DNA from: Algibacter pectinivorans
GTDB lineage: Bacteria; Bacteroidota; Bacteroidia; Flavobacteriales; Flavobacteriaceae
Direction of reading: 5' to 3'
Assembly: GCF_900112595.1 (NCBI RefSeq)
Contig: NZ_FOMI01000008.1
Location: 149,699 to 213,698 of the forward strand
DNA length: 64,000 nucleotides
Shown: positions 1 to 8,217 of the stretch, in pieces
Layout: each line of letters starts with the position of its first letter
Position numbering within the stretch: the first letter of the stretch is position 1
The notes under the pieces: generated by a model
Seen by the model: only the letters and a program-made list of their open reading frames with translations
Told to the model about the DNA's origin: nothing
Database searches by the model: none
Translations under genes and position numbers: made by a program

Positions 1-2231
1 CCATATGCAACCAATTATCAAAAGAAAATGCAGTTTCCGTTTTTACAAGAGAACAGAATCCGTATGCTCCAGATTTTGAAATCCGTCACCAAAAAGTAAG
101 CTCAAATTTACATCTTTATTTTGTTAATAATCCTAATGGTAAAGATGGTTACAGGCATCAAACCATAGATGATAATTTTAAAATTTTAGTAGAAGAATTA
201 AAGCCAGATATAGCGCATGTTGGCCATTTAAATCACTTATCTACAGGTTTAATAGATGTTTTGAATGATTTGCAAATCCCAATCGTATTTACATTACACG
301 ATTTTTGGTTAATGTGCCCAAGAGGCCAATTTTTAACCCGTAGTATTGGTAAAGATTGTAACACGATGCTTTGTTCGGGTCAAGAGGACAAGAAGTGTGC
401 TACAAATTGTTACCAAGTTTATTTTAGTGGAAACAAGGAAGAGGAACAAACAGATATCGATAATTGGAGCAATTGGGTAAACCGAAGAATGCAAGAAACC
501 AAAGTGATAATAGATAAAGTAGATTTGTTTATTGCGCCTTCTAAATATCTTCAAGATCGGTTTGTTTCCGATTTTAATATAGCAAAATCCAAAATTACTT
601 ATTTAGATTATGGTTTTCCAACCCATTATTTAACGCAAACGGAGAAAGTAAAAACAAAAGAACTTTTCACCTTTGGTTATATAGGAACGCATATTCCTGC
701 AAAAGGTATCGACCAATTAATACAAGCTTTTAAACAAGTTAAAACACCTGCTGTTTTAAAAATTTATGGAAGAGAAAGTGGACAAAGTACAGCGGCATTA
801 AAAGCATTGGCTGCAACTTCAGAAAATAAAGTGGAGTTTATGGGCGAATACATTAACCATAACTTGGCAAATGATGTTTTTGCACATGTAGATTGTATTG
901 TGGTGCCTTCTATTTGGGGCGAAAATTCACCTTTAGTTATTCATGAAGCACAAGCTTGTAAAATTCCTGTAATTACTGCCGATTTTGGAGGGATGAAAGA
1001 ATATGTAAAGCATCAAGTAAATGGGCTATTGTTTAAACATAGAGATGTTGATGCCTTGGCAGAACAGCTAAACTTTGCAGTCTCCAATCCAGATAAAATG
1101 CGTACGTATGGAAGTAAAGGTTATTTGTTTTCAGAGGATGGAGGCGTGCCCGATATTGTAGCGCATTGTAAGCAATTAGTAAATATATATAAGCAATATA
1201 CCCATACTAGTAAGTTTTGGAGAGTAACAATTGATACCAATCCGGAAGATTGTAATTTAAAATGCATTATGTGCGAGGAGCATAGTCCGTATAGTAACTT
1301 TATAGATACGCTTTATAAAGAAACTGGTGTGAAGCGCAGACGTATGGATTTTAAAACCGTGCAACAAATTTTTGAGCAAGCGGCTGCATTGGGCGTAAAG
1401 GAAATTATACCATCTACAATGGGTGAACCGTTATTGTATAAACAATTCGATCAAATTTTTGACTTAGCGAAACAACATGATGTCAAAATTAATTTAACCA
1501 CTAACGGTACATTTCCTAAAAAGTCTGTTTTAGAATGGGCTAAGTTAATAGTGCCTAATACTACAGATGTTAAAATAAGTTGGAACGGTGCTACTGCGGA
1601 AACTTCCAAAGAAGTGATGCATGGTTTGGATTTTGAAAAAGCAATTGCTAATGTAAAAGCGTTTATAGCGTATAGAGATGCGTATTTTAAAACAAATGGG
1701 TATTTCTGTCGTGTAACATTGCAATTAACATTTATGCAAAATAATATGCATGAATTAGTGGATATTATCAAACTAGCAGCTCAATTAGGTGTAGATCGCG
1801 TGAAAGGGCATCAGCTTTGGGATCATTTTGATGAAATAAAAGTATTGTCTATGACGGCAACTCCAGAAAGTGTAAAGCAATGGAATATTTATGTTAAACA
1901 AGCGCACGCTGCGGCAGAAACCTTTAGAAAACCAAATGGAGAAAAAGTGTTATTAGAAAACATTATTCCCATTGAAGATGATGCCGTTAAAGAGGTTCGC
2001 GAAGATTACGAATGTCCTTTTTTAGAGCAAGAATTATGGATATCTGCAACTGGTAAAATATCACCTTGTTGTGCGCCCGATAATTTAAGGCAGTCTTTAG
2101 GTGATTTTGGTAATATAAAAACAGAATCTATTCAAGACGTTTTTAATAGTAGACGCTATAAAGATTTGGTGAGTAACTATAAAACAAAAGCTGTTTGTAA
2201 AACTTGTGTCATGCGTAAACCTGTAGCATAA
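1..2231 (+). CDS. Glycosyltransferase (GT4-like) fused to radical SAM/SPASM domain, 5' end outside window
   Basis: The frame is open from base 3, so the gene starts left of the window; the TTG at 261 is only the first internal start-like codon. The first half resembles a GT-B fold, family 4 glycosyltransferase: a stretch reading GYIGTHIPAKGIDQLIQAF, then VVPSIWGENSPLVIHEAQA (the usual donor-sugar E-x7-E region), ending near base 1200. The second half is a radical SAM domain with the C-x3-C-x2-C iron-sulfur motif (Cys codons at 1251, 1263, 1272). A SPASM-like tail follows with Cys codons at 2013, 2067, 2070, 2196 and 2205. GT4 enzymes move sugars from nucleotide donors; radical SAM/SPASM enzymes often modify peptides or sugars. 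The substrate here is unknown. The stop overlaps the next start by one base, so it heads a coupled four-gene run. Domain calls are confident; a joint function is inference. Confidence 0.85.
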   Translation, partial: ICNQLSKENAVSVFTREQNPYAPDFEIRHQKVSSNLHLYFVNNPNGKDGYRHQTIDDNFKILVEELKPDIAHVGHLNHLSTGLIDVLNDLQIPIVFTLHDFWLMCPRGQFLTRSIGKDCNTMLCSGQEDKKCATNCYQVYFSGNKEEEQTDIDNWSNWVNRRMQETKVIIDKVDLFIAPSKYLQDRFVSDFNIAKSKITYLDYGFPTHYLTQTEKVKTKELFTFGYIGTHIPAKGIDQLIQAFKQVKTPAVLKIYGRESGQSTAALKALAATSENKVEFMGEYINHNLANDVFAHVDCIVVPSIWGENSPLVIHEAQACKIPVITADFGGMKEYVKHQVNGLLFKHRDVDALAEQLNFAVSNPDKMRTYGSKGYLFSEDGGVPDIVAHCKQLVNIYKQYTHTSKFWRVTIDTNPEDCNLKCIMCEEHSPYSNFIDTLYKETGVKRRRMDFKTVQQIFEQAAALGVKEIIPSTMGEPLLYKQFDQIFDLAKQHDVKINLTTNGTFPKKSVLEWAKLIVPNTTDVKISWNGATAETSKEVMHGLDFEKAIANVKAFIAYRDAYFKTNGYFCRVTLQLTFMQNNMHELVDIIKLAAQLGVDRVKGHQLWDHFDEIKVLSMTATPESVKQWNIYVKQAHAAAETFRKPNGEKVLLENIIPIEDDAVKEVREDYECPFLEQELWISATGKISPCCAPDNLRQSLGDFGNIKTESIQDVFNSRRYKDLVSNYKTKAVCKTCVMRKPVA

Positions 2232-3652
2232 TGAAACATATAAAGACTATAGAAAAGATAAAGACTATTTTACCTAGAACATCAAATATCGATGTTGCAC
2301 TGTTATATGGTTCTTATGCTAGGAAAGAAGCTTTAGGGAATTCAGATTTAGATATAAAGCTTATTGTTGACGAGAATTTTGACATTCAGAACTTTATAGC
2401 GAATATAAAAAATGGTTTAGATGAAAAAATAAAAACGGTACACTATATTAAGTTAAGAAATAAAGTTGTTGTTTATTTCAAGGAACTACCAAAGTTAGAG
2501 TTTGGTTTATGTTACAGCATAGAGGCTATAAATCGAGATTTTTTGGGATCAGAAATCTCAGAACTGAAAGACATCGTTTTGTATGAAAAAGATAAAGCGA
2601 GTACCCAAATAGAATCGTATTTAAAACAACTTATAGCTTCTAAAAAGGATATGAATACCTCAGATATAAACAACTTGATAGATAAGTTTATATATGAGTT
2701 TGAGAGTTGTTCATCGAAGCATAGTAGGAGTGATGGTTATCAGTTTTACTATTTCTATAATATTGCTTTTCATATTGCCATTCAATTAAATTATTTAGCT
2801 AAAGGGAAGACAGCCTATTACTTTCTTCCAAAAAACTTTATGACGAGTGAACTTTCGGCAGAAGCTCAAGCTAGTTTTTCTAAATTAAATGGCACTACTT
2901 TTCTTCCAGAAGGGAATACAAGAAAAAGAGCCTTATTAGATTTCTTTTACAGTGCAATAGAACAGCTAATTCCAACTAATAAATATAAGGAGATAAAAGC
3001 GTTTTGCGAATGGGTTTACGAGCGTGACTTCTTTTGGAATTTTAGAGATGCAAATGCATTTAATACTAAAATGATAAATAATTTAGTTTATAGAACATCT
3101 GCATTAGCTTTATTTCAAAACACAGAAGAACTAAATGTATTGCTGCGTGAAAATAACATTAAAACAATAATTGATTTAAGAGCGGATAGAGAAATAGAAG
3201 CAATTTCATATTCAGATGAAGTTTTAAGTCAAGTCAAATACGTTAAAGCGCAATTCGATCCTTGGGATCAACCAGAATGGTTTAAAGAAAAGCATAACGA
3301 GGGTTCTAATCACGAGATTGCGTATCGTTTTTTTGCTATGGGTTGTAAAGATTCTATAAAGAAAACATTTGAAACTATTTTGGAAGAAGAAACAGGCGCT
3401 ATTGCTATTCATTGTCATGCAGGTAAAGATAGAACAGGTATCATCTTTTCATTATTACATTTACTCTTGGGATCTCCAATAGATAATTTAAATACAGATT
3501 ATTTAACGAGTGAAATGGATGTGTCTTTAGATAAATTAAAAATAGCACTTGATGTTGTAGAAAACGAAGGTGGGATTTTAAAATATTTAATGTCTTGTGG
3601 GTTAACAGAGAAGCAAATAATGGATTTAAAAATAAAGTTGCTAAATGAGTAA
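2231..3652 (+). CDS. Nucleotidyltransferase fused to tyrosine-phosphatase-like domain
   Basis: The 473-residue protein has two recognisable ends. Residues 22-50 carry the minimal nucleotidyltransferase signature GS-x10-D-x-D (G27 S28, D39, D41), the metal-binding site of pol-beta-like enzymes that transfer NMP to proteins, drugs or other hydroxyls. Residues about 110-285 are mostly helical and unassigned. Residues about 290-473 look like the IphP/Y_phosphatase3 family: an opening VYRTSAL, then IIDLRADREIE, then the CX5R loop HCHAGKDRTG with C395 as nucleophile and R401. No signal peptide is seen, so it is probably cytoplasmic. It starts inside the stop of the glycosyltransferase gene (TAATG) and overlaps the methyltransferase gene by 8 bases. 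A transferase and a phosphatase in one chain suggests adding and removing a phosphate-linked group, but that is inference. Confidence 0.8.
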   Translation: MKHIKTIEKIKTILPRTSNIDVALLYGSYARKEALGNSDLDIKLIVDENFDIQNFIANIKNGLDEKIKTVHYIKLRNKVVVYFKELPKLEFGLCYSIEAINRDFLGSEISELKDIVLYEKDKASTQIESYLKQLIASKKDMNTSDINNLIDKFIYEFESCSSKHSRSDGYQFYYFYNIAFHIAIQLNYLAKGKTAYYFLPKNFMTSELSAEAQASFSKLNGTTFLPEGNTRKRALLDFFYSAIEQLIPTNKYKEIKAFCEWVYERDFFWNFRDANAFNTKMINNLVYRTSALALFQNTEELNVLLRENNIKTIIDLRADREIEAISYSDEVLSQVKYVKAQFDPWDQPEWFKEKHNEGSNHEIAYRFFAMGCKDSIKKTFETILEEETGAIAIHCHAGKDRTGIIFSLLHLLLGSPIDNLNTDYLTSEMDVSLDKLKIALDVVENEGGILKYLMSCGLTEKQIMDLKIKLLNE

Positions 3653-4610
3653 TAGAGCGTTTTTAAAATCTTTCTTTACAGAACATTGGAAATATATGAC
3701 AGTAAACGCTGCTTGTAAATTAAATCTGTTTGATGTTTTAGATGAAACAGGAAAAACTAAATATCAGATAGCAAAACTATTATCTGTTCCAGAAAAAAAT
3801 ATTGAATTGTTGTTGAAAGGTTTAGTAAGTATAAACTTTTTAGATGAGGTAGAAGGAAGTTACAAGTTAAATGAAAGGACTATTCTTTTAACAGAGGAAC
3901 ACCCAGATTCTCTAAAATATGCTTGTTTGAATTGGTCAGGAGATCATATGGATGCCTGGATAAACTTAGATGTTTCCATTAAAACAAGTAAAAGTGCTTT
4001 TGAAAACAAATACGGAATGGGGTATTTTGACTATTTAAATCAAGATGAAGAAAAACTAAATCATTATCATAAGGCGATGTTTGCTTATGCTAAAGATGAT
4101 TACCGAAACATAATTGACGTAATTAACTTTAATATTCATAAAAGCGTAATGGATGTTGGAGGTGGTTATGGGGCTGCAATTTCTAATATAAAAAAGGATC
4201 TACCAGATGTAGAGTGTTTTTTGTTTGATCTCGATGAGGTTATAAATAAATGCCATTTAGAGAATAACGTTAAACCTATAAAAGGTGATTTTTTTATAGA
4301 AATACCGAAACTAGCAGAGGCTATAATATTATCTAGGGTTTTACATGATTGGAACGATGAAAAGGCAAATCAAATTATAAATAATGTTTACCAAGCGCTT
4401 CCTGAAAATGGATCGTTATATATTATTGAAAATTGTTCAGATAAGATAGGTGTAGATTTATCTCTATTATCCCTAAATATGTTATGTATGTGCGAGGGTT
4501 ATGAGCGATCGTCTTACGAGTATATCGCATTAGCAAATCAATCTAATTTTAGGTTTATGGAAGCCAAAAAACTAAATGAATTACAAACTGTATTAATATT
4601 TAAGAAGTAA
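3645..4610 (+). CDS. SAM-dependent O-methyltransferase (family 2)
   Basis: The protein (321 residues) matches the plant-type / hydroxyneurosporene-type O-methyltransferase family. Residues about 15-85 form the winged-helix dimerisation domain (LNLFDVLDE... YQIAKLLSV). The SAM-binding loop is DVGGGYG at residues 170-176. The catalytic-region motif LHDWNDE has H234 as the likely general base with D235 and W236. Family members methylate hydroxyls on small aromatic or polyketide-like molecules, so the run it sits in may make or decorate a small molecule. It overlaps the gene before it by 8 bases and the gene after by one base, which implies translational coupling. The substrate cannot be told from sequence. 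Confidence 0.85.
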   Translation: MSNRAFLKSFFTEHWKYMTVNAACKLNLFDVLDETGKTKYQIAKLLSVPEKNIELLLKGLVSINFLDEVEGSYKLNERTILLTEEHPDSLKYACLNWSGDHMDAWINLDVSIKTSKSAFENKYGMGYFDYLNQDEEKLNHYHKAMFAYAKDDYRNIIDVINFNIHKSVMDVGGGYGAAISNIKKDLPDVECFLFDLDEVINKCHLENNVKPIKGDFFIEIPKLAEAIILSRVLHDWNDEKANQIINNVYQALPENGSLYIIENCSDKIGVDLSLLSLNMLCMCEGYERSSYEYIALANQSNFRFMEAKKLNELQTVLIFKK

Positions 4611-5311
4611 TGGATTGGAGAGATATAAAAGTTTCAGAAAAGGGTAATTTTTTTATTTATAATGATGAGATACTTTTTAATAAAGAATATGATGCCGTTT
4701 TGAAATTTCATAATCCAGGAATTGCTCCTGTTAAAGATGAATCAGGTTGGTATCATATCGATATTAATGGTGTAGAAGTTTATAAGGAACGTTACGACCG
4801 AACCTTTGGTTTTTATTTTAATCGGGCAAGTGTAATTGATGAAAGTTTATGGTTTCATATTAACGAAAAAGGAGAGCGCTTGTATAGTGAAAACTATGCT
4901 TGGACAGGTAATTATCAAGAAAACATATGTTCTGTTAGAGATTTAAACAATCAGTATTTTCATATCGATTTGGATGGAAACTCTATCTATGATTCAAAAT
5001 ATAAATTTGTTGGAGATTTTAAGGATGGTTATGCTTGCGTGAAGCAACTAAATGGGTTTTATAAGCATATCGATAAAAACGGTAATTTTTTAAATAGTAA
5101 AGAGTTTTTAGATTTAGGGGTTTTTCATAAATGTTATGCCACAGCAAAAGATACAAGAGGTTGGTTTCATGTTGATAAAGAAGGTAATGAACTTTATTGC
5201 GAGCGCTATAATATGGTTGAGCCTTTTTATAATGGATTTGCCGTTGTAGATACTTTAATAAACACAAAACAAATTATTAACGAAATGGGTGTGGTTGTTT
5301 TGGATATTTAA
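4610..5311 (+). CDS. WG-repeat-like protein
   Basis: The 233-residue protein is built from repeats of about 35-40 residues, each with an aromatic-His pair before an acidic-Asn-Gly turn: WYHIDINGVEVY, WFHINEKGERLY, YFHIDLDGNSIY, YKHIDKNGNFL and WFHVDKEGNELY. At least five units are visible, spanning nearly the whole chain. This resembles WG (KWG) repeat proteins, which likely fold as beta-structured binding scaffolds. No signal peptide or enzyme motif is seen. It is the last gene of the coupled run (ATG inside the preceding TAA) and probably binds a partner or product of that pathway; this is inference. Confidence 0.7.
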   Translation: MDWRDIKVSEKGNFFIYNDEILFNKEYDAVLKFHNPGIAPVKDESGWYHIDINGVEVYKERYDRTFGFYFNRASVIDESLWFHINEKGERLYSENYAWTGNYQENICSVRDLNNQYFHIDLDGNSIYDSKYKFVGDFKDGYACVKQLNGFYKHIDKNGNFLNSKEFLDLGVFHKCYATAKDTRGWFHVDKEGNELYCERYNMVEPFYNGFAVVDTLINTKQIINEMGVVVLDI

Positions 5312-5388
5312 ATCTAATTAATACATGGGCAGTAATTTATATTTGAGAGTCAGATCTGTTTATGTAAAGTATTCGACTTCTTTAAAAC

Positions 5389-5418
5389 AAAAAAAGCCAA
5401 GAATAAAATTCTTGACTT
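5389..5418 (-). terminator. Rho-independent terminator of tRNA-Met
   Basis: On the minus strand a CAAGAAT/ATTCTTG stem with an A-rich loop, extended past one mismatch, is followed by a run of seven T. It lies 16 bases past the tRNA 3' end. It also lies 78 bases past the WG-repeat gene in the opposite sense and may stop that transcript weakly. Confidence 0.75.
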
Positions 5419-5433
5419 TTCTGGTTTTAATTG

Positions 5434-5507
5434 TAGCGAGAGCGGGGCACGATCCCGCGACCTCCGAGTTATGAATCCGACGCTCTAACCAGCTGAGCTA
5501 CCTCGCC
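5434..5507 (-). tRNA. tRNA-Met (CAT anticodon)
   Basis: A 74-nt cloverleaf on the minus strand: acceptor GGCGAGG with two G-T wobbles, D arm GCTC...GAGC, anticodon loop TTCATAA (anticodon CAT), 5-nt variable loop and a perfect T stem GCGGG/CCCGC. No CCA is encoded. CAT can also mark lysidine-modified Ile2; the sequence alone does not fully separate them, but elongator Met is the likelier reading. Oddities: the T loop is ATCGTGC rather than TTCGAxx, so the usual T54-A58 pair is swapped to A54-T58. The anticodon stem also has an A31-C39 mismatch. Confidence 0.9.
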
Positions 5508-5521
5508 ATAATTTGAGGCTG

Positions 5522-5552
5522 CAAATATAAAAACAATATTGTACTACACAAA
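5522..5552 (-). promoter_or_regulatory. Promoter of tRNA-Met
   Basis: On the minus strand the sequence is TTTG, 19 bases, then TATATTTG. This is an exact match to the Bacteroidota primary sigma factor consensus (TTTG / TAnnTTTG). The -7 box ends 14 bases before the tRNA 5' end. Confidence 0.8.
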
Positions 5553-5640
5553 CAGAATTTGAAGAAATTATTATTAAATTTTCTTGCTTAACTTATCAAT
5601 TTATGTATATATTGAGCATCAATAATATTAAACATAAATA

Positions 5641-6036
5641 ATGGACGATAAAGTTAAATTTGAAATAGAATTTCCTATTCATGCTTCTCCACAATTATTA
5701 TATCAATATATCTCAACGCCTTCAGGTTTATCCGAGTGGTTTTCAGATAATGTAAACTCTCGTGGCGAATTGTTTACCTTTATTTGGGATGATAGTGAAG
5801 AACAAGCAAAGTTACTTAATAAAAAAAGCGGAGAACGTGTAAAATTCAGATGGATTGAAGATGAAGAAGACGGATTATCTTGCTATTTTGAAATAAGAAT
5901 TCAAGTTGACGAAATCACTAAAGACGTATCCTTAATGATAACCGATTTTGCCGATGACGACGATGAGGTTGCAGAGTCTAAAATGTTATGGACCAACCAA
6001 ATTTCTAGCTTAAAGCAAGTGTTAGGCTCGGCGTAA
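5641..6036 (+). CDS. START-like domain protein
   Basis: The 131-residue protein fits the SRPBCC/START-like (AHSA1-related) fold: an N-terminal strand FEIEFPIHASPQLLYQYIS, the phrase GLSEWFSDNV typical of the family, central beta strands around FKFRW-like FIWDD...VKFRWIEDEED, and a C-terminal helix MLWTNQISSLKQVLG. It is very acidic in its second half. No signal peptide is seen. Family members bind hydrophobic ligands, but no ligand is known for this small flavobacterial type. It stands alone between the tRNA and a strong terminator at 6069-6098, so it is probably transcribed on its own. Confidence 0.75.
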   Translation: MDDKVKFEIEFPIHASPQLLYQYISTPSGLSEWFSDNVNSRGELFTFIWDDSEEQAKLLNKKSGERVKFRWIEDEEDGLSCYFEIRIQVDEITKDVSLMITDFADDDDEVAESKMLWTNQISSLKQVLGSA

Positions 6037-6068
6037 TACTTAATGTTACAAACAAAAAATAAACATAA

Positions 6069-6098
6069 AAACCTCGGGGCTAGCGCTTCGGGGTTTTT
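6069..6098 (+). terminator. Rho-independent terminator after START-like gene
   Basis: An AAACCTCG/CGGGGTTT stem (one T-G pair) with a 12-base loop is followed by five T. It ends the transcript of the gene stopping at 6036. Confidence 0.8.
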
Positions 6099-6202
6099 CT
6101 ATTTTATTCGCATAAATTTATATTAAACTAAGTAAGATGGCACCAAGCTATTTTAATTATATTTGTGGCGCTTTTAAAACAAGGTAAACTCTATATTTTT
6201 TT

Positions 6203-7045
6203 ATGATAAATTTTAACGGAACACTATCAGAAAACAACACAATACTATCAATACAAAATAGAGGGTATGCTTATGGTGATGCGCTTTTTGAAACCATAAA
6301 AGTAGTTAGCGGTAAAATATTGTTTTGGGAAGACCATTATTTTAGGTTAATGGCATCTATGCGTATTTTGCGTATGGAAATACCAATGGCCTTTACAATG
6401 GAGTTTTTAGAAGCCGAAATTTTAAAAACCTTAGGGGTTAATAGTCAATTAAAAGAAACAGCACGAGTAAAATTACAAATGCATAGAAACGAAGGCGGAC
6501 TTTACACCCCAACCACGGCAGATGTTAGTTTTATAATTTCGGTAAAACCACTTACAGAAAACTTTTACTTGCTAAACAACGATTTTTATGAGGTCGATTT
6601 ATTTAAAGATTATTATGTGTCACCAAGTTTATTATCTACGCTAAAAACCAATAATAAAGCTTTAAATATAGTAGGAAGTATTTACGCCAAAGAAAACAAT
6701 TTAAACAACTGTTTATTAGTTAATACAAATAAACACGTAGTAGAAGCTTTAAACGGTAATGTGTTTTTGGTAAAAGGAAACACTATTAAAACGCCCCCTT
6801 TAACCGATGGCTGTTTAAAAGGTATAATGCGCACGCAGTTAATAAATATCATTAAAACATTACCAGAATACCAACTGGAAGAAGATTCTATCTCGCCATT
6901 CGAAATTCAAAAAGCCGACGAGATGTTCATTACCAATGTTATTACGGGTATACAACCCGTTAGTAAATACAGGAAAAAAAGTTATGATAATGCGGTAGCT
7001 AAGTTATTACTGCAAAAATTAAATGTAAAGATAAGATTGGGTTAG
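6203..7045 (+). CDS. Class IV aminotransferase (aminodeoxychorismate lyase / BCAT-like)
   Basis: This 280-residue PLP enzyme has the fold-type IV landmarks: RGYAYGDALFETIKV near residue 20, the PLP-lysine K148 in STLKTNNKALN, and the cofactor-binding glutamate in VVEALNGNVFLV, then MFITNVITGIQPV close to the end. Such proteins are aminodeoxychorismate lyases (PabC, folate pathway), branched-chain aminotransferases or D-amino acid aminotransferases. The length and the FETIKV start favour the PabC-like group, but without neighbouring pabA/B genes the substrate stays open. It is followed by a convergent gene with a 31-base gap. Confidence 0.75.
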   Translation: MINFNGTLSENNTILSIQNRGYAYGDALFETIKVVSGKILFWEDHYFRLMASMRILRMEIPMAFTMEFLEAEILKTLGVNSQLKETARVKLQMHRNEGGLYTPTTADVSFIISVKPLTENFYLLNNDFYEVDLFKDYYVSPSLLSTLKTNNKALNIVGSIYAKENNLNNCLLVNTNKHVVEALNGNVFLVKGNTIKTPPLTDGCLKGIMRTQLINIIKTLPEYQLEEDSISPFEIQKADEMFITNVITGIQPVSKYRKKSYDNAVAKLLLQKLNVKIRLG

Positions 7046-7076
7046 TCCAATTTTACGCTAAACAGAAGTTAAAATC

Positions 7077-7637
7077 TTAGTTGTAACTTGGATTTTCAGG
7101 TGCGTTAGACCAAATACTATATTCGCCACCAAACTCTAACATTTTTTCTTTCCAAAAACTTTCGTAGTCTTTTTCTATAATGTTCTTTTCGTAGGTGTTT
7201 TTAGATACTACCCACGAGTTGGCTTTAAGCTCGTTAACCAACTGGCTAGTTTCCCATCCAGAATACCCCAGAAAAAACTTAATGTCATTTTCTTTAATGG
7301 TATTATCCTTAATAAGTTCGGCCACTTTACTAAAATCGCCTCCCCAATAAATACCTAACGAAATTTCAATACTATTAGGAATTAAATGCGGTATTTTATG
7401 TATAAAGTAAAGGTTGTCCTGTTCAACAGGGCCACCGTTATAAACTTTAAATGTAGCTTCTACCTCTGGGATAAGGTCGTTTATATTATATTCTAAGGGT
7501 TTATTTAGTATGAAACCTATTGAGCCTTCATCTGAGTGGTCTGCAAGTAGTACTATGGAACGATTAAAAGAAACATCGCCAATTATTGCTGGTTCTGCAA
7601 TTAATAGATCTCCTTTTTTGGGCTTTGTTGTAACCAT
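7077..7637 (-). CDS. YqgE/AlgH family protein
   Basis: The 186-residue protein matches the YqgE/AlgH (DUF179) family: KKGDLLIAEPAIIGD at the start, FNRSIVLLADHSDEGSIGFILNKPL, the NGGPVEQDNLYFIH loop and the C-terminal FFLGYSGWETSQLVNEL. The family is widespread and cytoplasmic; its molecular role is not settled. It lies downstream of the HU gene, past that gene's terminator, so it should have its own promoter in 7638-7700. Confidence 0.9.
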   Translation of the reverse strand: MVTTKPKKGDLLIAEPAIIGDVSFNRSIVLLADHSDEGSIGFILNKPLEYNINDLIPEVEATFKVYNGGPVEQDNLYFIHKIPHLIPNSIEISLGIYWGGDFSKVAELIKDNTIKENDIKFFLGYSGWETSQLVNELKANSWVVSKNTYEKNIIEKDYESFWKEKMLEFGGEYSIWSNAPENPSYN

Positions 7638-7703
7638 ATTTTGAGCAATTAATAACTAAATCTAACATTTATTTATTTAAAATGCAACTCTTAATGGTAA
7701 TAT

Positions 7704-7737
7704 AAAAAAAAGCCTCCAAAAAATTGGAAGCTTTTTT
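7704..7737 (-). terminator. Bidirectional terminator after HU gene
   Basis: An AGCCTCCAA/TTGGAAGCT stem (one mismatch) has A runs on one side and T runs on the other, so it can work in both directions. It lies 19 bases past the stop of the HU gene on the minus strand. Confidence 0.8.
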
Positions 7738-7755
7738 CTACTAAGAAGTAAATAA

Positions 7756-8028
7756 TTAGTTTACTGCATTTGATAAATCAGATCCAGCTTTAAACTTTAC
7801 TACGTTTTTAGCTTTTATTTTGATTGTAGCACCAGTTTGAGGATTTCTTCCTTCTCTAGCAGCTCTTTTAGAAACTGACCAAGATCCAAAACCTACTAAA
7901 GAAACTCTGTTACCTTTTTGTAAAGCACCTTCAATTTCAATAATTGCACATTCTAAAGCTTTTTTAGCAGCTGCTTTAGTAATTCCAGCGTGTTCTGCCA
8001 TTGCGTCGATTAAATCTGTTTTGTTCAT
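7756..8028 (-). CDS. HU family DNA-binding protein
   Basis: A 90-residue histone-like protein of standard HU length. It begins MNKTDLIDAMAEHAGITK, carries the conserved core VSLVGFGSWSV and the DNA-inserting arm motif REGRNPQTGATIKI (proline in RNPQ), and ends in VVKFKAGSDL. HU dimers bend DNA and organise the nucleoid. It is monocistronic: a consensus promoter lies at 8083-8113, about 50 bases upstream of the start codon, and a terminator lies just past the stop. Confidence 0.95.
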   Translation of the reverse strand: MNKTDLIDAMAEHAGITKAAAKKALECAIIEIEGALQKGNRVSLVGFGSWSVSKRAAREGRNPQTGATIKIKAKNVVKFKAGSDLSNAVN

Positions 8029-8082
8029 AATATAAAATTAAATTATTAATAATTCGGTTAAACATTTTTGTTAAATCCTTTA

Positions 8083-8113
8083 CAAATTTATACGGATTCT
8101 TCAACCACACAAG
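8083..8113 (-). promoter_or_regulatory. Promoter of HU gene
   Basis: On the minus strand TTG, 19 bases, TAAATTTG matches the Bacteroidota consensus. The predicted leader is about 50 nt. The rest of 8114-8217 shows no gene. Confidence 0.65.
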
Positions 8114-8217
8114 TAACAGCAAGGGAAATCCCCGGTTTTGTTAATAACTTATAGCATTTGTTAATAAAGGAAGTGTTATTTGTCGAATAATAACTAAATA
8201 TGAGTGATAATAAGGCT

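Noticed and set aside
261..263. TTG at 261 as start of the first gene
   Set aside because: The frame is open without a stop back to base 3 and encodes sequence continuous with the glycosyltransferase, so the true start is outside the window.
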